Below, piece after piece: positions 48,501 through 59,261 of a DNA stretch of 64,000 nt. The notes under the pieces are model-generated. The model was not told the DNA's origin and searched no databases. It saw only the letters and a list, made by a program, of their open reading frames with translations. The number at the start of each line of letters is the position of its first letter. The stretch's first letter is position 1. A program made the position numbers and the translations under genes. The stretch is from Plectrocnemia conspersa (lineage: Eukaryota > Arthropoda > Insecta > Trichoptera > Polycentropodidae), in assembly GCA_009617715.1 (NCBI GenBank), contig VTFK01000010.1, positions 806,001 through 870,000 of the forward strand, in the 5' to 3' direction.

Positions 48501-51500
48501 ACACTATTTGGTTTAGTGTTTCAAGTCTTTTGACCAAAAGATTTTATAAATTCGAATCAAAATACAGTGGTACCTCGGTATACGTCCTTAATCCGTTCCA
48601 GATCCTTGGACTTATACCAAATAGAACATATACCAAACGTATTTTTCGCGCCGTGTTGTAACTCAATACAAGTTGCGCATGCGTGATGTGTCTTTTTGAC
48701 TCATGAAAGTTCTAGCTCACAAATGAAGAGTTAAATATAATATGTCTCTGAACACATTTTTCGGACGAAAATGCTAAAATCGTACATTTCTTCAGATATA
48801 CCTGACATTTATAAATCTAAACTTCAAAGTAAACATTGTAAATAATGAATCAAATTACATGCTCTCACCTAATTTACATTTTTTTATTGATTATAATCAT
48901 TATATGATTAGTGGTCAATATTATAATAATAAAATAGTAACATATTGTTGATGTTCATGACTAATTTCATAAAGAAAATTGAGAATACATATATATAAAT
49001 CATTTGCACTTCTCAGAAATATTCACAATCAAAATGATTGAGCAGCAATTTTTATAGACTCGTGTTACTGCATTGTTGCTTTTTTATATGCAGGCAAAGC
49101 CATTACTCATTTTTATTATGTTTCCAAAAAAGAAATATGAGTAACATAAATAATATTGCATAAATGTGTAAGTATTTTTCTAAACCAAAATCGTTACCAG
49201 TTGAAAAAGACCCTAATCGCTGATGAAGGTTAAAAAGATCATATTTCTTTATTGAGGATCGTTAATAACCATGAAATATCTTCATTTTTATTGAATATTT
49301 ACTTTTGGCCTACCAATTTATTAAATTAGTAATTTGTTTTAATTATCTTCAGATATCGAGTGCGTTCTCACAACTCTTTCGCTTCATCGTACTGCAAGTG
49401 CCGGTCTGCGTTTGGGAGCTGCCGAATTGGCTCGCACTCAAAGTATATTGGGTAGAGCACTAGCCGCAGAACGAGGAGAGCCCGCACCGGATACGAGCGT
49501 GACTGAAGAGCATCCCGATGGACGTAAGAAATTCTTTCGATTCACCATAATGTTTTAAAATTCATCGATTCAATAAACTTGTTTCTTTTAGTCGATCTAT
49601 CCTTATATAAAGATGAGTCTCAACTCGAAAAGAAAGGCGGCAGGAGTTCTCGTAAGAGGACCCATTCGAAGTCTTCGCCTGCAAACCGTTCCGACACTAC
49701 CGATGACAGCGTGGACGAATCAAAGTCCACGCCGAAGAGACGCTCCGCGCTCTCACCCAAGAAGTCCAAGACGAAAACGCCGAAGAGCAAGTCTGCCTCC
49801 AAGAGCAAATCTAAAAAGAAAACGCCCAGCAAAGACAAGCATAACAATACCAGTAGTCAGCCTCCTATTAGTGCTCCCACCACTAACAAGGTAGGCATGA
49901 TCCAACGGATATATAGGAATGTACGTATCAAGTCATTTACTCATTTCATTTCCATTGTATATAAATGTGATCATATTTGCACTATTTTTCAAAGTCAATT
50001 TGTCTTGTTGAAAGATTTTATGTTTTCTCATATTAAATAAATAAATTAATCTGATTTCACTTTCGACATAACACAATTGTCTTATCAAGTTTTTAAGTTG
50101 TTTTTTTTTATTATAAATAATATGATATCACAGTTGATTCATTATGTACATGACCATAATAAAACCCAATTTTTATTATTTATTTGTTGAAATTTTATTA
50201 TAAATGTACTTATTGTCAATGATTTGATTGGGTTTTACTGTGCGTGTATAGATATTAATCGCAATTTTCATTTTTCATTTCATATATTCATTAAAGATCC
50301 TTGAATTGTTTTTATGTATAAGGAAAAAATGAGTAATAGTAGAATGATTATAGTGTTTTTCTTACTATAAGGGGTAATGGTGTATTTTTCTAATGCATGC
50401 ATTTAATGTAAATATTCTCTAATTCAAATTAAAACAATCTTCTGTTTCAGTTTGTGAATTATGAATTAGAGATTTTACGGTGTTTGTAACGGGTGTTTCA
50501 AAATGTATCACTTCGTTTTTTTTAAATTATTAAAGAGCAACTCTAAAAGTTATAAAAATTATTAATGTTCAACGAAGCTTACCAATTTGGAGGCCCTGGG
50601 CTTTATATTTTTTGGATGTTAAAAATGTACAAAGAGAAGCCTGCAACTCTGCGAATTACTTCTCTACCAAAGCTCAAATCCGTCATGATACTTTTCAAGT
50701 GTTTTTTTTAAATGTGAATAGTAACAACTTATTAAATTAGTTTTTTTCATTGGTTCAAAAGTTATAATAAAATAATAGAGTGATAAATTATTGAACATTC
50801 TATATATTTATGTAGTTACTGTGTTATAGTTAATATTGAAGAATACAAGAACAGTTAAATTTCAGTTAAAACAGATCTGAAAAAAAAACGATTCAATATA
50901 TATTACATAATTTATATATTTAGTCAATGTGTAAAATTCTACATAAATTTCACAATTAACTAAGTTTCTTGTATACTCAACCATAATATTCCTCTTATTT
51001 ACTGATAATGTCATTATTTATATATAAAACTGCTTTGTTTACATTAAAAAAAAAACGATTATCAATACATAGCAAAAATATATATTTATAAATATCATAA
51101 GTTTGATTAATGTCAGTAAATAGATTGGTTTATAATTGAATATGCGACACGAATAACGTAAGTCTTAAATACGTAAATAGTCAACTTTACAGGAAGTGAA
51201 AAATTAATTTACAGATTTACCTATGTTCATTTTTGGATTTTTATAATATTATATTTCACAATTTTTTAATCAGAAAGTTTTTTCATACTTAACTAGTATC
51301 TATATAACACGTTATTGGATTTTGTCAAGAATAAACATTTTCAATTGCGGAATAACGTAAGTTATGATGCTGTAACGTTGTTCCACTGTATGACAGCAAG
51401 TACCTATGGATCATTTATAATGTGTGTCGGAAACTTATCTACTAATACATAATTTTAAAATTAAATATAATAGTGGTGTTTTAAAAAGATTTAATAAAAA

Positions 51501-52096
51501 AGATTTGACAAAATATTTAAAAACGATAAAACAGTTTTAGAAAACAACGAATTAGAAATTAAAAATTTTACAATTTTTATATTAAATAATTTTTCATTTG
51601 CCGGTAGATATTTGGCCAACTCTAGTTTTTTTTTTTATATTTAGAAGAAATTGGTTGAAATCGCAGAATCACTCATATAAAGTTATTCATTCAAAATTTC
51701 AATTCAGACTTACGTTATTCACGTCGCACATTCAGTTGTACTGTAACTATATTTGTGTAGTTAGTGTACATAAATATTATATTTTCTGTTTTTAATGTTT
51801 CTTATTTAGACTGCTACTACTCCTGGAAAAACCGTTTCCAAGGCAAAAAAATCTCTTGCAACTCCGAAGTCTGTTTCCAAAACCAGTCCAGGTCTCAGAA
51901 GGAACACCCCTAAATCAGCATCAGCTAGTATATTATCAGTTCTGAAAGTGTATTTGATAAAAATGTAAAAAAATTAACACGCTATATCTGTCCTCCAGAA
52001 GCCGCAGCTGCCAAGGCGGCCCAGTTAGCATCCACACCGTCTACTTCGACAGGCAAATCTACCCGAACTCCAAGAAAACCACCATCTAAGAAATAA
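44812..52096 (+). CDS. Unnamed basic, disordered nuclear (chromatin-type) protein; seven coding exons
   Basis: I cannot name this gene. Exons: 44812-45572, 45630-45754, 45817-45983, 49353-49523, 49592-49890, 51810-51927 and 51999-52096. All borders are GT-AG, and phases chain exactly from exon 2 to the TAA at 52094. Exon 1 encodes a Pro/Ala/Glu-rich disordered region ending in an NLS-like stretch (SRKRKKESKS; NPAKKIKED). Exons 2-4 form one compact, conserved-looking domain: DDKLIVFYKNEFMAVRNAEG, then GFYVCQTMQNVYRTTRKIKI and RWLSQDKT, then IYKPDFYDVTDIECVLTTLS. Its aromatic/basic beta-type pattern recalls Tudor- or BAH-like chromatin readers; that is inference. EEHPDGLDLSLYKDE spans exons 4-5. 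Exons 5-7 are Lys/Ser/Thr/Pro-rich (many KSK, TPK repeats) ending TPRKPPSKK. The start is uncertain: an in-frame ATG at 44644 would add 56 residues. Intron 3 (3.4 kb) is full of transposons; intron 6 is 71 bp. Exon 1 has frame breaks, listed separately. Confidence 0.8.
46191..46500. mobile_element. pogo/Tigger-like MITE with TA target duplication
   Basis: It starts CAGTGGAACCTCAGTATTAA and its reverse complement starts CAATGGAACCTTGGTTTTCG. It is flanked by TA on both sides (46189-46190 and 46501-46502). CAGTGGAACCTC termini with TA duplication suit pogo/Tigger-type elements. It is 310 bp, noncoding, and lies in intron 3 of the unnamed nuclear-protein gene. The minus-strand frame at 46151-46399 is incidental. 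Confidence 0.85.
46699..47850 (+). mobile_element. Mariner-family transposon with both ends, transposase broken
   Basis: It begins TCAGGTTGTTCCTTTAATC and its reverse complement begins TCAGGTTGTACCATTTTGCG. TA duplications flank it (46697-46698, 47851-47852). The length, 1152 bp, is near full length for mariner. Readable transposase blocks in shifting frames are LYEFQPGHNATIAVKNI (about 46890), RLTIQKLPQKLNVLSTSVHR and HLKKLGRR (about 47095-47175), and PYSSDIASYDYHLFRSLQQF followed by LGGKKYF (about 47584-47665). The last corresponds to the PYSPDLAPxDYHLF block that carries the third catalytic Asp region. Several frameshifts and stops kill it. It lies in intron 3, in the same orientation as the host gene. 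Confidence 0.92.
47861..48203. mobile_element. MITE with long terminal inverted repeats (CCGATTTACACG type)
   Basis: Left end TGGGCTGATTTACACGCTGCCAG; right end, reverse complement, AAGGCCGATTTACACGATGCCAG. The arms continue to match in a TGCCAG-rich pattern (repeated CTGGCA/TGCCAG motifs). Overlapping open frames (47755-47946 -, 48020-48205 +) are by-products. It starts 10 bp after the mariner end. I could not define a target duplication, so the superfamily is open (Harbinger- or piggyBac-like termini are possible). Confidence 0.8.
48565..48700 (+). mobile_element. One end of a pogo/Tc1-like transposon
   Basis: TA then CAGTGGTACCTCGGTATACG and TCCTTAATCCGTTCCAG is a typical terminal sequence of this class. 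The inner arm (AACATATACCAAACGTATTT at about 48626) is a partial inverted match, so the left part may fold back. The right terminus was not located. Confidence 0.6.
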
Positions 52097-55000
52097 ATTT
52101 TATATCACGTTCCGAACGTTATAAAACAAAAGTGAATATCCATCCAGTTTTAATGCGTCGATACGCGTATTTTATTTAATTCAGAATTTACGGCTGTACC
52201 TTTATTAGATAAGAAAATTTGCAATGTTATTGAAAGATATCGGTCTTATGCAAAGTTGAAAATTGTTTAACCGATATTCGTTGATAATACACATACACAC
52301 ACAGCCTTATTTATCTCTATAAGAAATATCAAATTTTCTGTAATAAAAAAAATAAATAAATTACGTCACTCGCAATGCTCGCCGACGTCCGCTTTTTGTA
52401 CGGTCTGACGTCATTTTTCGATATTGTATCTCTTTACAAGATATGAAAAATGTGAGATTTCGCCAGATCATCTCGAAACACTCGTCGGCGATTGCGGTTG
52501 TGATATCGGTACAAATCACTTAATGGTGTAGACGTAAGAATACAGGAATTTAGTGTGGCAATTTATTTTTGAATGAAAAAAAAGTATTATATAAGGTCTA
52601 TTATGGATAAGATGCTCATGATAATTAAAATTATGTATCGACTCTACATATGTGTATATATATACGATTATAAGTGCGTATATATAATTATAATATATTT
52701 TATAAATGCACACTTCAAATTTTTTTTGTAAATTTATTTTATGTAATCGACAACTTTATTTATGTTGCAGAAAATATCATTTATTGCTATCTTATCGGAG
52801 TAAGTGTCCTTGTTATGATTATTTTATTTACTCGAATCGACATGTAAATATATTAAGCTTACAAATTATAATTTTACCACTATAATCAGTATACATACCA
52901 TTTTTAAATCATTTATACAAATAATTAGTAATAACTGTTTTCTGCAACAGAAATAAACTCACATGAAAAATACTTCTTTTATGGAGGATATTTTTGTTAA
53001 TATTTCAATGATTCGATCACTGTGCAAGTGTGTGAATGTTGATTGATCGACGAATGCTCGCGCGTGTGTGTGTGTGCATAAACACAATTATTCACGAGTT
53101 TTTATAATAATTTTGTAATAATAATGTTCAGTGTGGATGATACAAATTTGACAAAAAAGTCACACGTAAAAGAATTATATTTTGGAAATAGTAATATATA
53201 TTAGATTGAATAATTTCATAGGGAGAAGATCATTACTTGTCAATGTAACAGAGTTTATTTTATCAGTGCTGTATTAGTGACAGATGGTAGTTTTAGAACT
53301 ACAGCCAGAACCAATATATGAATAATGTTAAGGATATTTCTTATTAGATATTGAAGAAAAATAAAAAAAATATTGAGCAGCTCTGTGTACCGGTGCGGGT
53401 TGGGAGGTAACTTTCGTTCTCGCTTCAGAACGATACCAATTTTTTTCACTCGACGAACAAACAAGTTGAATATAAACGAAAAGTTATTGATGTGATTTTT
53501 GCAAGTTATTAAGTGTAAAATATTGTTTTTAGATATATAAATAAAGTAAACTTGCAAGAGAGAAATTGCGAAACTAACTTGTGGATCATTGTACAGCTGC
53601 TGGATGCATCTGTTACAAAGCGACAACTGTATTTTTAAAATATGATATAGCAGTAACGAAATGATGAATGTTAAAAATAAAAATCTCAATAGATTAAAAT
53701 CTTTAATAACGAAGAATTTAATCTTTGTCTATAAATTGTATTAATGATTTAAATTAGTTAATTAAATATTAGTTCATAATTAGCTCACTTGATTACGGAC
53801 ATTTTAACGACTGTGGTTTGAGAAATTTTTAAACGGAAAAGTGAATTTGCATTGATTAAAAATGAAGCGATGTAGTGATTGTGTATTGTGCAGTGTTGTT
53901 TTTTTCTTCCTTTAGTACATAAGAGGCATAGGGTTAAATTTAAGATTTACATTTTTTTTGTCATTCAAACAATATTTTTTTCCTTGTAAACAGTTTAAAA
54001 TTTCGATGAAGTGATAGTTTGATGATATTTGAAATTTTAGTTATGATTTTTTTTTATATATTTTAAACAATTTATAATCAGCAGGTTTCGAAATGTGTTC
54101 ATAGTAATTATTTCTTTGCAAATTTTGTTCGTAATTGTAATACTGTTTTTTTTTCATTTGTAATCTATAATACCTATTGTATTTCAATTATTAAACATAT
54201 TAATTGTAATTTGCCTTTGAATTTCCTTTCAAACGGATTCTATTATTGTGGTTGTTACTTATATATATTTATTTTTATTGTCATTATAAATTTTGTATTT
54301 CTTAATGCAATAAAAATTTACACCATTTTTGCAATCAATGTTCTAAATTTTTTGCATAAATGCAATACCCTCCCATTATATGAAAATTAAAATGGGTTGG
54401 AATTGTTTTCGTTTATATGTTAAAATGTGAAAGAAGCAATTCCAACATTCGCTAATTTAGCATATTCTAGTTTACCCTAATTTGCTTCTGTATCTTATTA
54501 TTTGTCCTTTTAATCTTTGACTTTTTTATGATTATATTGTGTACATATAGACAATATCACACGATAGGGAATTAAATAGTGTGTGACATGCCAGTACACA
54601 AACGATCGAGCATTTTAGACGATAACATTGAGATGGACTAAATCTCATACTTACATAAAAAGAGTATTTTTTAAGGAAACATGTTGTGCATTCAACGAAT
54701 AGGGAATTGAATTTCCATTGTTGTCGACGAATGCAGGAAATCCATTTTGCCTTTTATTAGTTCCTTTTGTATGGGTTTCTTGTGTTTGTTCTAAGAGAAA
54801 ATGGTGAAGGCGAATTTTTCATGTCACAAAATAATGCATATCCTGAAGAAGTGTAAGGTTTTAATGAGTAATGTCTCATTTGCATGTATCTGTGCCATGT
54901 TTCTTAATAAAAATACATAAGAATTATTTGTATTTTTTTTTACAATGGTGACATCCTTGTTCTCTCTAAATATGTTTATATATTATATATAATTGCTCAA

Positions 55001-55508
55001 ATTTGATACTTAATATTGGAGGCTGCTCATTTTAGAGACTGGTTTCAAACAGGTTCAAAAATAATTCATGTCGGTTATAATATATCGTATTGCCATTGAA
55101 AAATATATTTTTTTATTACCAGTACCATACAACTTCTTTTTAGCGTGTGCCTATTCTCGTCAGATCCTCGCTAGGGCGCACACTTCTAATGCAGATTTTT
55201 TAATCAGTCAATGTTGAAAAAAATGTTTATAATGAATTTGCAAAACCTAATGCAATATAATAAAAATCCCTCCCATGTCAACTGTTATTAGTCATTAGCC
55301 ATTTTGCTTCGTTTTATTTAAACTTTTTGCTTCTATGGTATTTTTGAAAATCATACAATCATATATTCATCAGCCAATGATTTACAACATTAAAATGAGA
55401 TATTAAAAAAAATATTGTACATATCACTGAGACACTGATACAGTAACAATTCGTTTAACTTTTCGAGCAATATACGTTAACAACAGTCATTAGCATTTAT
55501 TTGATGGG
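52097..55508. other. 3' flank of the unnamed nuclear-protein gene and AT-rich intergenic DNA
   Basis: Several AATAAA signals follow the stop (for example about 52092 and 52350), so the transcript end is not determined. A CpG-richer patch at 52360-52505 holds a perfect CRE-type palindrome TGACGTCA (52406-52413) and an inverted match between CTCGCCGACG (about 52379-52388) and CGTCGGCG (about 52482-52489). A (GT)n microsatellite lies at about 53063-53077. The minus-strand frames at 52516-52713 and 53255-53689 are AT-driven and unassigned. Confidence 0.5.
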
Positions 55509-55667
55509 TACTTTCCTGTTATCGGAGGTCAACGGTTCTGACCAACGCTCACTAGCTGCTGCTTGTTCGCGCGTAGCATGTGAAAGTGGCTAACAACGTT
55601 TTGCTACACAAATACATTTTAAAGGTTGAGAGCGAGTGAGCGTTGGTCAGAACAAAACAGGAAAGTA
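55509..55667. mobile_element. Foldback element / MITE
   Basis: TACTTTCCTGTT near the left end and TTCTGACCAACGCTCACTAG inward match the reverse complement of the right end, TTACTTTCCTGTTTTGTTCT followed by GACCAACGCTCACTCG. The left arm has about 14 extra bases between the two blocks. TSD not resolved. Noncoding. Confidence 0.75.
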
Positions 55668-56009
55668 ACATTTTATGCTATCACGAATAACGATCTATCG
55701 TTGTTTAGCAGCCAAAAGGTTAAATACTATTTTTTGATGGATATTATACTATTCTAACTGGTAGCAAAAAGTATTTGCGATCCATAAAGTATTTGACAAT
55801 ACAAAATCGAACAAAAACCCATTAGCTGTTTTCCTGCGCGCAATGCTTATAATTTCGATAGATTTAGAGAAGTACTGACAACTTTCATGTGTGGCTAATT
55901 TGTAATTTAGTGAATTCCGTAGATATAATTTTGTTGCGTAGTACACTGGTCTAGATAAACTAGCGCTGACAGTAGGCATTGTATAATTTGTGTAGTGCGA
56001 GCACATGCA

Positions 56010-56620
56010 CGAGTGCAGTGATATATGTAGGCATTAGTTACCTAGGGCGTTTGCCACCGATGCATCCACAAGCAAGCGCCTCAATTCGTTGATGCACTCT
56101 GGCGATTGAAAAACATACTATCGTTTAACAACGCAGACAGATCGTCTGTTCCTATCTACCAGCAGATGTAGACAGGTGACCAGAGTAGCTTAAAATCGCA
56201 GTCACTTTGGTACCAGTTTGTCCGCTGCGTCGTTGGAAGTTGCATAGTATATTTTATAGAGGTAGCTAAAATATGGAGAGCGTGGCCAGGGCAGTGTGAT
56301 TGTAGAAAGTCATGTAGTTCGAGCATAGAGACGAATTGGAGTCAAGTGTAGTGTTTGCTGTTGTTCTAGACTGCCTTTAATACCCGAAGGTGTCACTACG
56401 GCCGTATTTTTAGAGCAGGGGGGGGAATCAGAAGGCCTTGGTGACTTTCATGACTTAGTTGGATCTCAAACGCGTCGTAGTGGTACACAGTAAGTAACGT
56501 AGTACTTACCGTGTACCATAGTAACGTAGTACTTACCGTCTACCATAGTAAAGTAACGTAGTACTTACCGTGTACCACTACTATATGTAGATAGGGACAG
56601 ACAATCTCTTTCTATCTACA
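56010..56620. repeat. Mixed-composition repeat region with palindromic 27-bp tandem repeats
   Basis: Three near-identical 27-bp units occur at 56494-56520, 56521-56547 and 56553-56579 (GTAACGTAGTACTTACCGTG then TACCATA). A reversed half unit lies at 56481-56496, so TGGTACAC(A/G)GTAAGTA pairs with TACTTACCGTGTACCA at 15 of 16 positions. CTGTTCCTATCTACC (about 56149-56163) and its approximate reverse complement at 56588-56601 (TGTAGATAGGGACAG) suggest the whole may be a foldback-type element. No coding content was found. Confidence 0.7.
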
Positions 56621-57452
56621 TATTTTTGGCAATATGGCAGGAAAGTATAATGGCGCAAGCAATTATTTTGCGTGAAATTAGCAATTGTACATTCTCTAGT
56701 TGTGAAAACCGTACTTTAAATCTTGTTGGAGTGGATTTATCAGAATTTTGCAAAGAAGCAATAACTTTTTTGGTACTGTCTAGCAAATTTTTAATTTCTT
56801 TATTGAAAGTCCAAAAAGATGGTAGGTTTTAAAAAAATATTTAGCAAGCTATTCTTTACATGATATTTCAAATCTTTGCGATCTGCTTTGAATGAAATCG
56901 ATTTAGGAAGACTTCCCGTTGATCCACAAACACCTGTTTTTAAAAAATACAAAATTTAAATGTGTTCTTGTGTCTACAGTTTGTCTGGAAATACTAGTGT
57001 TATTACATATTGAAAGATAATATTAAAAACCTAATTATAGATATAGAAGAACTTAAGACAACATTGAAGTCCATTCTTAATGAATGTAAAAGAGTTGCAA
57101 CCGAAAATGAAATCACTCCAGAATTTGATAACAATCTGCTGAAGAATATTTTCATTTAAACATTTTTAACAATATTAGCAATTTAATAATAGATGGACTT
57201 ATGCGTCGATTTCAAGCAATTTCTTCAATTTGCAATTTATTTTAAAGTTTTATGGAAATTTAATGAAATGGATCAGGAGAGTATAATTTCAAAGGTAAAA
57301 TTATTGCTAGAGAAAGATAAAAATGAAATAAATGACGAAATTGTAGAAGAACTAAGACTAATATTTTCTTGTACACAATTTTATTTTAAATTTTGAAGGC
57401 CTCTAAAATATTAGTTGCCCCGGGCTTCGCATTTTCTCTGAAAGGCCCTGTA
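56621..57452 (+). mobile_element. Probable degenerate hAT element (ZMYM1-like type), right end
   Basis: The right end at about 57400-57452 reads, on the minus strand, CAGGGCCTTTCAGAGAAAAT then GCGAAGCCCGGGGCAACTAA, a terminus often seen in hAT elements of the ZMYM1-like group. Upstream are broken frames (56626-56832, 57193-57396) with helix-like charged text (FDNNLLKNIF, EMDQESIISKVKLLLEKDKN) of the sort found in such transposases, but no catalytic block is readable. Left end not found. The class is inferred mainly from the terminus. Confidence 0.45.
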
Positions 57453-59261
57453 TATATATGTATATATGTAGACTGACATATTCAATTGTATATGTATATT
57501 ATATATACATACATTTATATTCATACATTCATATTTAACGGTAAGTATATGTTAGATTAAACTTGTTAATAACTATATTTTTTATTCATATTAAATTACA
57601 TAGATATATAAACATTAAGATATATTTACTTATTGAAACAATGACTGAATAAATGCTAAGCTAAAGTGTAAAATTTCTGGTTGAAAAATAATACTATTAA
57701 TTTTGCATACATATTTATTTGTCATAAAAATACATTATATTATTTATGTATACATACATCAACACGTTTGTATATATTTAGATATTTGTTAATACATAAA
57801 GATATATTCAGAGTATACTTTGTTTAAAACATTCAATATGTTGTTGATTGATATGATATTAGATCTTGCAGATACCTTTTTGTTTTTGTCCTTTTAAAAT
57901 CAAAGTTGTGCACTTTAGCTGTTAAATATAAACCGTAAACTTGATCGACGTCTGTCACAAATTGGTTCAAAGAGTTTATAAATATGTATGATTTGTTAGT
58001 TAAAATTAACGATACGTTACTTTAAGATTTGGTCTTCTATCACACAAAATTGACACTTGTAAGGTTTCTACACATAAAAATCGCTACTTTTTCTTGAAAA
58101 TGTCACAAAGCGGAAAGTCCTAACTTTTGAAGACGTGCTTAGAGATTTTGATCTTTAATTGGCTTTCAAAAATTCGTTATTTGATATTTGAACTTGCATT
58201 CGTTGGAGATATTATTTTTGTAGATTATATCTTAATACTTCAATTTGCTTTCATAGTGATGCGATCATGTGCAATGTGCAAGTGCAGATAGTAAAGTTTT
58301 TCTTTTATATATAGATATATATTTTTTCTCTATTTTAATTAATATTATATACAGTACACATTCTGATTGTAAATATAATATTTTACACATGTAAATATGA
58401 ATATATTTTTATTAATATTATATATTTTTCTCTATTTTTTTATTGTATACATATACATCATAGACTGTTTTTGATAAACTATTTTTTTCTAAAGGGAAGA
58501 CAATTATTTATTACACATATATCTTATATATTTTTAATACAAAATAACTCAATCAATTTAAGCACAAAGTGCTTTAGATTAATCAAATTACTTCATATGT
58601 ATTTATTATATTACTTCTAACAAGAAAAATATTCTTTAAAAAGCTATACGTGTTACTTATATGATACTATTTATTTTTTAATATAGATTAAATATTTCTC
58701 ATTTTTTTTAATGATGTGACCATCCGATTAAAGTATCTAAATAGAAAACATCAATTGAAAAAGTGCAAAACGTAGAAAGGTTTACTAGTAGTCAAAAGGA
58801 CGGTAAATACATTCACACATGCACACAACAATTATAAAATTATAAAATTTTGTTTCAATTTATCCTCATTTTCATCATATGAACAATGGGAATAAACAAT
58901 TCTTTAAAGACTTTTATTCCATTTGGAATTTTTTAAATTTGGATCACTGTGAGATATGTATAAAGTTTTTGATTTGGTATATGCACCCTTATTAATCCAA
59001 ATGAATGTTATACATACTATACATTTAACTCTAAAATGATTTAGATGGATTATACTTTCAAATAGATTACAGATCAAACACTCTTTCACTAAAATCTTAA
59101 TGCTAAATAATTTTGATCTAAGCACATCACAGTCAGCAATTTTGGCTAAGAAAGTATCAAAATAAAAAACTAAATTATATATAATTTCTCTACTTACGTC
59201 TAAACATATGTAACGTTTTATAGAAGTTGAAAGTAAAATTATTAATTTTTCAGATTTTCGT
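57453..59261. other. AT-rich DNA downstream of the K2P gene, no gene recognised
   Basis: Extremely AT-rich. The minus-strand frame at 58904-59347 runs into the K2P last exon in the wrong frame and is not supported. The K2P 3' UTR probably extends into this region. Confidence 0.55.

Noticed and set aside
56494..56579. CRISPR-like repeat array
   Set aside because: Units are directly adjacent with no unique spacers, and the DNA is clearly eukaryotic.
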